NCBI GenBank assembly: GCA_011051825.1
Contig: DRKH01000349.1
Location: 1 to 8,562, forward strand
Direction of reading: 5' to 3'
Length of the DNA stretch: 8,562 nt
Origin: Desulfobulbus sp.
GTDB lineage: Bacteria; Desulfobacterota; Desulfobulbia; Desulfobulbales; Desulfobulbaceae
Made by a program: the position numbers and the translations under genes. Shown here piece after piece: positions 1 through 6,988 of the stretch; the first letter of the stretch is position 1, and each line of letters opens with the position of its first letter. The notes under the pieces are model-generated. The model had not been told where the DNA came from and did not search any database. It saw only the letters and a program-made list of their open reading frames with translations.

Positions 1-21
1 GAACTAGCCCAACCACCACCT

Positions 22-131
22 GTAACTGTTTAGGAGTGCTCCATATCTGTGCAGTCAGGCCTGTGAACTATAGTGATTCCTATGTGAATCAGGCCTGACC
101 GTGCAGAGATGGGGTGCTCCTGAACAGTTAC
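22..131. repeat. Long imperfect palindrome (MITE/REP-like element A)
   Basis: Arms 22-63 and 90-131 are inverted copies of 42 nt around a 26-nt loop. The outer ends read GTAACTGTT and AACAGTTAC, and the inner ends are CAGGCCTG on both sides. Of 42 arm pairs, 34 are Watson-Crick, six are G-U pairs in + strand RNA (31/122, 37/116, 38/115, 40/113, 50/103, 51/102) and two are mismatches (45/108, 53/100). The loop may carry a small inner stem (70-73 with 80-83). No coding sequence lies in it. The right edge resembles that of the element at 7450-7508. A non-autonomous mobile palindrome or a structured RNA is inferred; the palindrome itself is directly visible. Confidence 0.8.
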
Positions 132-173
132 GAAGAAACAAGGGAACCACGGAACCCCATCTCCCGTTGCAAG

Positions 174-215
174 CACCTGACACCTGACACCTGACACCTG
201 ATACCTGACACCTGA
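174..215. repeat. Six-copy heptanucleotide tandem array
   Basis: Six uninterrupted 7-bp units of CACCTGA; the fifth (202-208) has T for C at its first base. Two bases separate the array from the ATG of the UbiD gene, so it occupies the place where a Shine-Dalgarno sequence should be. Since 7 is not a multiple of 3, TGA falls in all three + frames, closing any reading frame that enters from upstream. No purine-rich ribosome binding site is visible on the + strand. The opposite strand reads TCAGGTG, which contains SD-like AGGTG, but no divergent gene is present to use it. Confidence 0.9.
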
Positions 216-217
216 AG

Positions 218-1990
218 ATGCCGCCCATTCTGAACCTGCATACCTTTCTTGATATACTAAAAGAAAATGATCAACTGCTGGTCATTGACAGTGAAGTTGA
301 CCCCTATCTTGAGATTGCCGAAATCCACCGGCGTGTCATTGCCCGCCAGGGCCCGGCCCTGCTGTTCACCAATGTAAAAGGCTCTTCATTTCCGGTGGTA
401 ACCAATCTCTTCGGTACCGGTGGACGGCTGGAACTCGCCTTTGGCCGCCGACCACTTGATTTTGTCCACGATCTGGTGAACCTTGCTGAACACCTGATGC
501 CGCCGAAGCTGTCCACCCTCTGGCAGGCCAGACCGCTCCTGAGCCAGGGAATAAAGGTCGGTCTCAAGACCACGCGCAACGCACCGGTCATGGAATGCTG
601 CCAACAACCCGCCCGGTTGAGCGAACTCCCCATGCTCACCTCCTGGCACTCTGACGGCGGCCCCTTTGTCACCCTTCCCCTGGTCTATACCGAACATCCG
701 GACGGCCTGGGCCATAATCTCGGCATGTACCGCATTCAGCGCTACGACGACACCACCACCGGTATTCACTGGCAGATCCACAAGGGCGGCGGATATCACT
801 ATCACGCGGCCGAGCAGAAGAACCAGGCCCTGCCCATGACCCTGTACATCGGCGGTCCACCGGCCCTGATGCTGGCTGCCATTGCCCCGCTGCCCGAGAA
901 CATTCCCGAACTCATGCTCGCCTCCCTGCTGCAGGGCAAAAAACTGGGCATGGCTGCAGATCCCATGGGCGGACACCGTCTGGTTGCCGAGGCCGAGTTT
1001 GCGATCAAGGGCATTGTTCCTCCGAACCTGCGCCGACCTGAAGGACCTTTCGGCGACCATTACGGCTACAACTCGCTCCAGCATGACTATCCGGTCTTTC
1101 AGACCAGTCATCTCTATCACCGCAAGAATGCCGTCTACCCGGCCACCGTGGTCGGCCGTCCCAGGCAGGAGGATTACTTTATCGGTGATTTCCTCCAGGA
1201 ACTGCTCTCTCCCCTCTTCCCGCTGGTCATGTCCGGGGTGAGGCAGCTCAAAACCTTCGGCGAGACCGGATTTCACTGCCTTGCCGCGGCCCGGGTCGCC
1301 GATCGTTATCCGCGCGAGGCCTTTGCCAGCGGCCTGCGTATTCTCGGCGAGGGACAACTCTCATTGACCAAGTTTCTCCTGCTCACCGACGGCAGTCTGG
1401 ATGTCGCCGACTTCCCCGTTCTCTGGCAGCATATCCTTGAACGAATCCAGTGGGACCAGGACCTGTTTGTCTTTGCCAATGTCTCCCAGGATACTCTGGA
1501 TTACACCGGTCCTTCGGTCAACAAGGGGTCCAAGGCCATGATGATGGGCCTGGGCAGGGAAAAGCTGCGGGAACTGCCCCGGGAATTCCACGGTTCTCTA
1601 CCGAAAGACTGTTCAAATCCCGTGCCCTATCTACCGGGAACGCTGGTTGTCCAGGGACAACCGTATACGGATGCTCCCGATCAGGCGGCAGAACTCACCC
1701 GCTTTGCCGGTGTTGCAGGCTGGCCGGTTTTGCTGCTGGTTGATTCGACCACGGAGGCGACCTGCAATCTCCAGGAGTTTCTCTGGACCTTTTTCACCCG
1801 GTTTGAACCTGCCGCCGATATCCATGCCGCCGCTCAAAAGACCAGCCGGTTTCACGTCGGCCTTGAGCCGCCGATCGTTTTTGACTGCCGGATGAAACCC
1901 TGGTACACGGACGTACTCGAAGTAGATGACGCCACAAAAAAACTGGTGAACGCCAAATTTGATAACCTGATCCCCAGCCGCTGGCGCTAG
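218..1990 (+). CDS. ubiD: UbiD-family prenylated-FMN-dependent decarboxylase (long form)
   Basis: A 590-residue (de)carboxylase of the UbiD family, which uses prenylated FMN supplied by UbiX to remove a carboxyl group from aromatic or unsaturated acids. The start fits the family's usual N-terminus (L-x-x-F-L-x-x-L near residues 7-14). Visible motifs are HNLGMYRIQ (166-174), with N167 and R172 spaced like the cofactor and catalytic Asn/Arg of Fdc1, and PEGPFGDHYGY (274-284), with E275 and D280 five apart at the positions of the catalytic acidic pair. E. coli UbiD is about 495 residues. The roughly 600-residue form resembles the type seen in epsilonproteobacteria and Bacteroidetes, where a role in futalosine-pathway menaquinone synthesis is proposed, so quinone synthesis is a reasonable inference. 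The substrate cannot be read from sequence, and no UbiX or menaquinone gene is in the window. No Shine-Dalgarno sequence or clear promoter is visible. The gene is monocistronic here and ends at a shared terminator. Confidence 0.9.
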   Translation: MPPILNLHTFLDILKENDQLLVIDSEVDPYLEIAEIHRRVIARQGPALLFTNVKGSSFPVVTNLFGTGGRLELAFGRRPLDFVHDLVNLAEHLMPPKLSTLWQARPLLSQGIKVGLKTTRNAPVMECCQQPARLSELPMLTSWHSDGGPFVTLPLVYTEHPDGLGHNLGMYRIQRYDDTTTGIHWQIHKGGGYHYHAAEQKNQALPMTLYIGGPPALMLAAIAPLPENIPELMLASLLQGKKLGMAADPMGGHRLVAEAEFAIKGIVPPNLRRPEGPFGDHYGYNSLQHDYPVFQTSHLYHRKNAVYPATVVGRPRQEDYFIGDFLQELLSPLFPLVMSGVRQLKTFGETGFHCLAAARVADRYPREAFASGLRILGEGQLSLTKFLLLTDGSLDVADFPVLWQHILERIQWDQDLFVFANVSQDTLDYTGPSVNKGSKAMMMGLGREKLRELPREFHGSLPKDCSNPVPYLPGTLVVQGQPYTDAPDQAAELTRFAGVAGWPVLLLVDSTTEATCNLQEFLWTFFTRFEPAADIHAAAQKTSRFHVGLEPPIVFDCRMKPWYTDVLEVDDATKKLVNAKFDNLIPSRWR

Positions 1991-2096
1991 AATTCTGCAA
2001 GGATAGATGGGCACAGCCCAAATGAAAACAGAAGAAATCGCAGATATCAGGAGCCCGGTCATTTGGACGAAAAAAACGGGCATTCAAATACATAAA

Positions 2097-2126
2097 AAAC
2101 CGGACAAGGTTGCCCCTGTCCGGTTT
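2097..2126. terminator. Bidirectional rho-independent terminator
   Basis: AAACCGGACA (2097-2106) pairs perfectly with TGTCCGGTTT (2117-2126) around a 10-nt loop. On the + strand the stem is followed by a CTTT tract. On the - strand it runs into TTTTTTAT. It sits 107 nt after the UbiD stop and 30 nt after the stop of the convergent repeat-protein gene, so it probably ends both transcripts. The U-run is better on the - strand. Confidence 0.88.
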
Positions 2127-2156
2127 CTTTATAAACCTCAATATGTTTCGCTCGTC

Positions 2157-5100
2157 TTACCGGGCATGCTGAAGAAGAATTGCTGGTAAAAATCTTGCCC
2201 AGGGGAATGATTTCTTCGCCTTATCAATTTGAAAATCCTTACCCGTAATAGCAGTTGTTCCGGAAACGATTACCTGCTGGGCACCTGAACACTCAGGCGT
2301 ACTTAGAGGATCGGCCCACCATTCCCGCTGGTGAATATCATCACTGGTATCTGTGCCCCGTTCCTTGAATCGCAAGTAGTAGATTCCATCTGCAAGTCCA
2401 CAAGTCATATAAGAGCCATCAGCTCCAAATGTTGTTGCACTGATGAACCAGGACCTGGTTCCACAGGGATCTCCCTGAAAAACCTGCACTCGCAAGTCAC
2501 GATCACTGCTGATCGGCGTTTTGCCGTCACGTTCATACACGTGCCCCGATATACGTGCCCCCTGCTCCAGGTAAAATTCAATACCCGTGACATCAACACC
2601 GTCCTTCATCTCAACAAGAACAGCATCGGCACAGTTGACGGCACTAGACGAGGCCGTGTGCCACTCTGGAACATATGCGCTACTGTCTTCTCTAGTTCGC
2701 AAATACCAGGCACCATCTTCAACCCCTGTTACATGAAAGGTTCCGTCATTTTCTAAGAACACATCACCGACATACTGCGAATCTCCACACGGATCACCGG
2801 TATAAAATTCAACTTTCATATCGGTATGGCCGGTCAGGGGCTTTTTAGTCTCCCCATCATAGACGGTTCCGGAAACAGTTCCACCCACATCAAGCTGAAA
2901 ATCCTTACCACTACTGACCTGTCCGGCAGTTACCGTCACTGGTTGTGCCTCAGAACAGCCCCGAACACTTGCCTGATCGGCCCAGTATTCATCAATGTAG
3001 CCGGAATCAAAGGTATTAGTCGACAGGTAATAGGTACCGGCACTCAACCCGGCGGTTTCGTAGCTTCCATTGGCCGAGTCCGTACAACCGCCCCCGACCC
3101 AGGTACCGCCGTCACAGGGATCATTTTTAAAGACATCTACACAGATCATAGTTCCGGTCACCGGGGTCGCGCCGTCGGCCTGATACACCGTACCGGATAT
3201 TGTACCACCAGCATCAAGTTGAAAATCCTTATTGTCGCTGTTTTGTCCGGCTGTTACGGTGATCATTTCAGCATTTGAACAGTTATTCGAGCTGCCGCCA
3301 CTTGCCCAGTATTCGGCGACATAATCGGAGCCAAAGGTATTGGTGAATAAAAAATACTCCCCGGCTGCAAGACCACCAGTTACATAAGTACCATCTGCAG
3401 TATCAGTACAACCGTTGCCGACATGTTCCCAGGTGCTCCCATCGCAGGAATTACCTGCAAAAATATCAACACAGATCCTGGTTCCTGTTACCGGGGTCAT
3501 GCCGTCAGCCTGATACACCGTACCGGATACCGTACTACCAACATCAAGTTGGAAATCCTTGTTACCGCTGTCTACACCGGCACTAACTGTCACAGATTCA
3601 GCATCTGTACAATTTTCAACACTGCCACCACTAGCCCAGTATTCGTCAATATAACTACTGCCCTGCATATTGGTCTGGATTATATAGTCTCCGGCAGGAA
3701 GACCGGGAGTACTGTAAGTACCGGTTGCAGAGTCAACAGATCCTTGACCAACCCACTGCAGACTATCACAACTCCCCTGAAAAATCCCAACATTGATAAA
3801 ATCGAGACCGGTTATGGCTGAGCCACTGCTGTCACGTACAGTACCGGATATTGTACCACCAGCATCAAGCTGAAAATCCTTACCGCTGTTGGTTTCACCG
3901 GGGGTAACCGTTACCGTTTCAGCATCAGCACAGTCGATAACACTGCCGCCACTTGCCCAGTATTCATCAATATAGCTACTTCCCTGCATATTGGTCTGCA
4001 AGATATAATCTCCGGCAGGAAGACCGGAAGTGCTGTAAGTACCGGTTGCAGGGTCAACGGGACCATACCCGACCGGTTGCTGATTATCACAGCCCGCCTG
4101 GAAAATGTTAACATCTATAAAATCAAGGCCGGTTATAGCTGAGCCACGGCTGTCACGCACAGTACCGGATATTGTACCACCAGCATCAAGCTGAAAATCC
4201 TTACCACCGTTGGTTTCACCGGGGGTAACCGTTACCGCTTCAGCATCAGCACAGTCGATAACACTGCCGCCACTTGCCCAGTATTCATCAATATAGCTGC
4301 TGCCCTGCGTATTGGTCTGCAAGATATAGTCTCCGGCAGGAAGACCGGAAGTGCTGTAAGTACCGGTTGCAGAATCAATAGGAACGTATCCCCCCCATTG
4401 CAAATCATCACAGCTCCCCTGAAAAACGGAAACGCCGATAAAATCAAGGCCGGTTATGGCCGCGCCACTGCTGTCACGTACAGTACCGGATATTGTACCA
4501 CCAGCATCAAGCTGAAAATCCTTACCGCTGTTGGTTTCACCGGGGGTAACCGTTACCGTTTCAGCATCAGCACAGTTGATAACACTGCCGCCACTTGCCC
4601 AGTATCCATCAATATAGCTACTGCCCTGCATATTGGTCTGCAAGATATAGTCTCCGGCAGGAAGACCGGAAGTGCTGTAAGTGCCGGTTGCAGGGTCAAC
4701 GGGACCATACCCGACCGGTTGCTGATTATCACAGCTCCCCTGAAAAATGGTAACACCTATAAAATCAAGGCCGGTTATGGCCGCACCTCCACTATTACGC
4801 ACAGTTCCGGAAATCACACCACCCAGAGCAAGCTGAAAATCCTTACCGCTGTTGGTTTCACCGGGGGTAACCGTTACCGTTTCAGCATCAGCACAATCGA
4901 TAACACTGCCGCCACTTGCCCAGTATCCATCAATATAGCTACTGCCCTGCATATTGGTCTGCAAGATATAATCTCCGGCAGGAAGACCGGAAGTACTGTA
5001 AACACCGGTTGCAGGGTCAACAGGACCGTATCCCACCCATTGCAAATCATCACAGCTACCCTGAAAAACGGTAACACCTATAAAATCCAGACCGGTTATG

Positions 5101-5537
5101 GCCGCACCTCCACTATTACGCACAGTTCCAGAAATTCTCCCCCCTTCCTCAAGGGTAATGCTGATATTGCTCGCCCCTGTTACAACGGCTTCAGCTTCAT
5201 AACAATTTCTGGTTCCTCCGGATGACGTATAAAACCTGTCTATATAATTAGAGGTGTTAGATCCACCACAGGACACGTCGGTATTAATATAGTATGTACC
5301 GTTAGCTATATCGAGAGTATAGTAACCATCAGCATCCGTTACCGTTCCCCCTATCCAGTTACCGCCGCAATCCAAGTCATCAGCATTGACGCAGACATCA
5401 CTTATTCCGGCTCCATTACTGCTGGTAATACGCCCGGTAACTGTTGCCGCCTCGATAGCTAGACTTGTTAAAAATATGACACATACAGTAAGAGGCAATA
5501 TCCTTACCGCCCTCACGTACCAATACTGCCTTTTCAT
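2157..5537 (-). CDS. Secreted ten-repeat beta-sandwich (carboxypeptidase-regulatory-like) protein
   Basis: A 1126-residue protein. The chosen ATG (5535-5537) follows a purine-rich AGGGGGGAG ribosome binding site. An in-frame ATG 48 nt further upstream would add 16 residues ahead of the signal sequence and is less likely. Residues 1-30 form a signal peptide: basic start, hydrophobic stretch about 13-28, cleavage near A30. Then come ten repeats: 31-133, five of exactly 107 residues from 134 to 668, 669-778, 779-886, 887-994 and 995-1107. Each opens with a form of ISGTV, has a central GLPAGDYIL-type strand, and closes with KDFQLDAGG or a variant. This pattern belongs to the carboxypeptidase regulatory-like / Cna-B-like transthyretin fold, known in surface stalks and adhesins. 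Every repeat has at least two Cys, suggesting disulfides in the periplasm or outside the cell. A 19-residue tail (1108-1126) contains FPWARFLPAILLQ. No enzyme domain, sortase motif or anchor domain is visible. Partner and exact function are unknown; a spacer, stalk or adhesive role is inference. Confidence 0.85.
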   Translation of the reverse strand: MKRQYWYVRAVRILPLTVCVIFLTSLAIEAATVTGRITSSNGAGISDVCVNADDLDCGGNWIGGTVTDADGYYTLDIANGTYYINTDVSCGGSNTSNYIDRFYTSSGGTRNCYEAEAVVTGASNISITLEEGGRISGTVRNSGGAAITGLDFIGVTVFQGSCDDLQWVGYGPVDPATGVYSTSGLPAGDYILQTNMQGSSYIDGYWASGGSVIDCADAETVTVTPGETNSGKDFQLALGGVISGTVRNSGGAAITGLDFIGVTIFQGSCDNQQPVGYGPVDPATGTYSTSGLPAGDYILQTNMQGSSYIDGYWASGGSVINCADAETVTVTPGETNSGKDFQLDAGGTISGTVRDSSGAAITGLDFIGVSVFQGSCDDLQWGGYVPIDSATGTYSTSGLPAGDYILQTNTQGSSYIDEYWASGGSVIDCADAEAVTVTPGETNGGKDFQLDAGGTISGTVRDSRGSAITGLDFIDVNIFQAGCDNQQPVGYGPVDPATGTYSTSGLPAGDYILQTNMQGSSYIDEYWASGGSVIDCADAETVTVTPGETNSGKDFQLDAGGTISGTVRDSSGSAITGLDFINVGIFQGSCDSLQWVGQGSVDSATGTYSTPGLPAGDYIIQTNMQGSSYIDEYWASGGSVENCTDAESVTVSAGVDSGNKDFQLDVGSTVSGTVYQADGMTPVTGTRICVDIFAGNSCDGSTWEHVGNGCTDTADGTYVTGGLAAGEYFLFTNTFGSDYVAEYWASGGSSNNCSNAEMITVTAGQNSDNKDFQLDAGGTISGTVYQADGATPVTGTMICVDVFKNDPCDGGTWVGGGCTDSANGSYETAGLSAGTYYLSTNTFDSGYIDEYWADQASVRGCSEAQPVTVTAGQVSSGKDFQLDVGGTVSGTVYDGETKKPLTGHTDMKVEFYTGDPCGDSQYVGDVFLENDGTFHVTGVEDGAWYLRTREDSSAYVPEWHTASSSAVNCADAVLVEMKDGVDVTGIEFYLEQGARISGHVYERDGKTPISSDRDLRVQVFQGDPCGTRSWFISATTFGADGSYMTCGLADGIYYLRFKERGTDTSDDIHQREWWADPLSTPECSGAQQVIVSGTTAITGKDFQIDKAKKSFPWARFLPAILLQHAR
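3534..5138 (-). repeat. Five 321-bp in-frame tandem repeats inside the secreted protein gene
   Basis: Units at 5138-4818, 4817-4497, 4496-4176, 4175-3855 and 3854-3534 encode residues 134-668, each exactly 107 codons. They are near-identical at protein level: the first and second differ at nine positions by hand count, the second and fourth at ten, the second and third at seventeen. Each unit has Cys at repeat positions 29 and 82. The repeats on either side (31-133 and 669-1107) share the fold but are strongly diverged and vary in length. The array therefore looks recently duplicated or kept uniform by gene conversion. Copy number may vary between strains, and short-read assembly could collapse it. 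Confidence 0.92.
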
Positions 5538-5559
5538 ATCTCCCCCCTCTTTTTCCGGT

Positions 5560-5594
5560 GCACTAAAGTAGTGCGAATTCCACAAAAGCGGAAT
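5560..5594 (-). promoter_or_regulatory. Two adjacent hairpins in the leader of the repeat-protein gene
   Basis: GCACTA/TAGTGC (5560-5574, 3-nt loop) is a perfect 6-bp stem that starts 22 nt upstream of the ATG. Next to it, 5577-5594 folds as a 7-bp stem with one G-U pair in the - strand RNA and a 4-nt loop. In mRNA order the larger loop comes first, then the tight hairpin, then the G-rich ribosome binding site. No known riboswitch class is recognised. The stems could affect mRNA stability or translation, which is inference. Confidence 0.45.
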
Positions 5595-6143
5595 ACACTC
5601 CCCTTTGAATACAAATTTTGAAATTAAATAAAGATGCTACATTCAAAAAATACGATCAAATTTATCGCAAAATTTCCAACTTTTATCAAATAAAAAATAT
5701 TCATGTATTAAATCATCATTATTGATAAAGCACAAAACTCTTTTAACTCAGGCTATTAGCGCGTACGCGAACAGGCGGTTGTCAGCAAATTAAAAAAAAA
5801 TATTTATTGCTTTTCTCTACGCCCCACCCGAGACCTTTGACATTCCGATACGATTAGAATTACACCAAGCCATGAGCTCCCAATAAGGCTGTCCCCCTCA
5901 AGCAACACTTTCTCAAAAGCAAAAAGAGCACCTTGGCAGTTTTTTTACGACGTGAGGCGAGGTGGAGTTATTTCGCGGCAACCTCTACATCGCAATAAAA
6001 CTTTTCCCTGAGTCTATTTAAAATGTGGTATTATCGGGTTCAAACATGAGGCCTAAAAAAGAAATTCTCTCAATTTTACCGGCCGGCCCAGCTACCACAG
6101 GGCAATGGATTAAAAAATAACATTCAATACTCGACAGCACTCC
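5595..6143. other. Gene-free divergent intergenic region
   Basis: No convincing gene lies in this 549-bp stretch. The part next to the repeat-protein gene (up to about 5820) is conspicuously AT-rich with A and T runs. It is interrupted by a perfect GC-rich palindrome CGCGTACGCG at 5760-5769. The part nearer rluB has mixed composition and must carry the promoter of the rluB/HU side. No + strand promoter stands out: TTGTCA (5779-5784) with TATTTA (5801-5806) at 16 bp is the best-spaced pair and is weak. A 24-codon open frame (6046-6120) has no ribosome binding site. Confidence 0.6.
5661..5689 (-). promoter_or_regulatory. Candidate sigma-70-type promoter for the repeat-protein gene
   Basis: On the - strand, TTGATA (5684-5689, five of six matches to TTGACA) and GATAAA (5661-5666, four of six matches to TATAAT) are separated by 17 bp in a very AT-rich stretch. 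Transcription would start near 5654, giving a leader of about 115 nt that includes the two hairpins. A second, weaker pair lies upstream: TTGTGC at 5730-5735 and TTTAAT at 5707-5712, also 17 bp apart. In AT-rich DNA such matches arise by chance, so this is only a candidate. Confidence 0.35.
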
Positions 6144-6887
6144 ATGGAAGAGCGATTACAAAAGATTCTGGCCCGGGCAGGTATCGGCTCCCGCCGAAAA
6201 TGTGAAGAGTTTATTAAGCAGGGCCGGGTCACGGTTGACGGCAGGCCGGTTACAGGCATGGGGACCAAAGTAGACCCGGAAAGAGCAAAGATTACCTTTG
6301 ACGGCAGGCCGGTCAGCAGTGAAGAACCGGTTTATCTCCTGCTCAACAAACCGACCGGCTATGTTACCACCCTGTCGGACCCGCAGGGCCGGCCGATCAT
6401 CACCGACCTGTTACCGAAAATCACAGCCCGGGTCTTTCCGGTCGGCCGCCTGGATCTGAACAGTGAAGGGGCGTTACTGATCACTAACGACGGCCGGATG
6501 ACCAATTTTATTCTTCATCCTCGGTACGGGGTGAAGAAAACCTATGAAATCACCGTCAACACGGCTCCTGATCCGGAGCGGATACACCGACTTGAACGGG
6601 GGATTCTTCTTGACGGGACCAGAACATTACCTGCTGAAATTCGATTCCTTTCCAGAAAAAAGGGCAGCGTGCGGTTACAGGTTATTCTCCATGAGGGAAA
6701 AAAGCGACAGGTCAGAAAAATGTTCTCTGCCATAGGCCATCCGGTGAAAACCCTGAAAAGAACTGCCTATGGCAGACTTCCCCTTGGCCGGCTGCAACCG
6801 GCCGAATATCGTTTTTTAACCAAAAAAGACATAAAAAAGGTGTTTTCCGGAAAAATTCCCTTTACAATCAAAAACATACCTGATTAA
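6144..6887 (+). CDS. rluB: rRNA pseudouridine synthase, RsuA/RluB family
   Basis: A 247-residue enzyme that isomerises a specific uridine to pseudouridine in rRNA. E. coli RluB acts on 23S rRNA position 2605, while RsuA acts on 16S position 516. An N-terminal S4 RNA-binding domain covers about 1-60 (ERLQKILARAGIGSRRKCE). The catalytic domain follows, with LLLNKPTGYVTT (65-76), the family signature FPVGRLDLNSEGALLITNDG (98-117) carrying the catalytic Asp at D104, and the C-terminal EGKKRQVRKMFSAIGHPV (184-201). Length is typical of the minimal bacterial form. The start is set by the conserved ERLQKILA opening; the upstream bases lack a good Shine-Dalgarno sequence. The HU-family gene follows 101 bp later on the same strand with no terminator between, so co-transcription is possible. 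RluB fits better than RsuA by overall pattern, but the target site is inferred. Confidence 0.9.
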   Translation: MEERLQKILARAGIGSRRKCEEFIKQGRVTVDGRPVTGMGTKVDPERAKITFDGRPVSSEEPVYLLLNKPTGYVTTLSDPQGRPIITDLLPKITARVFPVGRLDLNSEGALLITNDGRMTNFILHPRYGVKKTYEITVNTAPDPERIHRLERGILLDGTRTLPAEIRFLSRKKGSVRLQVILHEGKKRQVRKMFSAIGHPVKTLKRTAYGRLPLGRLQPAEYRFLTKKDIKKVFSGKIPFTIKNIPD

Positions 6888-6988
6888 ATCTGAATAGTTG
6901 GAAAAATTAGTGTCTTTTGACCTGCCGTTGAAGACAATACGAAACAAACTGTGACCGGATTCAGACTCGTTGCGTGAGGGAGAACAGC

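Noticed and set aside
386..1357. Long open frame of 323 codons on the - strand inside the UbiD gene
   Set aside because: It is antisense to a clearly conserved enzyme, has no family resemblance, and arises from GC-biased codon use on the coding strand.
2007..2189. 60-codon + strand frame after the UbiD gene
   Set aside because: It runs through the bidirectional terminator and into the convergent gene, with no ribosome binding site.
3534..5138. CRISPR-like array suggested by regular repeats
   Set aside because: The period is 321 bp, fully coding and in frame with one protein; there are no short repeats with unique spacers.
4398..5225. 275-codon + strand frame across the repeat gene, together with several 67-71 codon frames repeated every 321 bp
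   Set aside because: These are shadow frames of the repetitive coding sequence. Their periodic recurrence follows the repeat unit, and none has a start signal or plausible composition.
5837..5860. TTGACA followed by TAGAAT as a promoter for rluB
   Set aside because: The spacer is only 12 bp, too short for a sigma-70 promoter, and no better -10 element lies at 16-18 bp.
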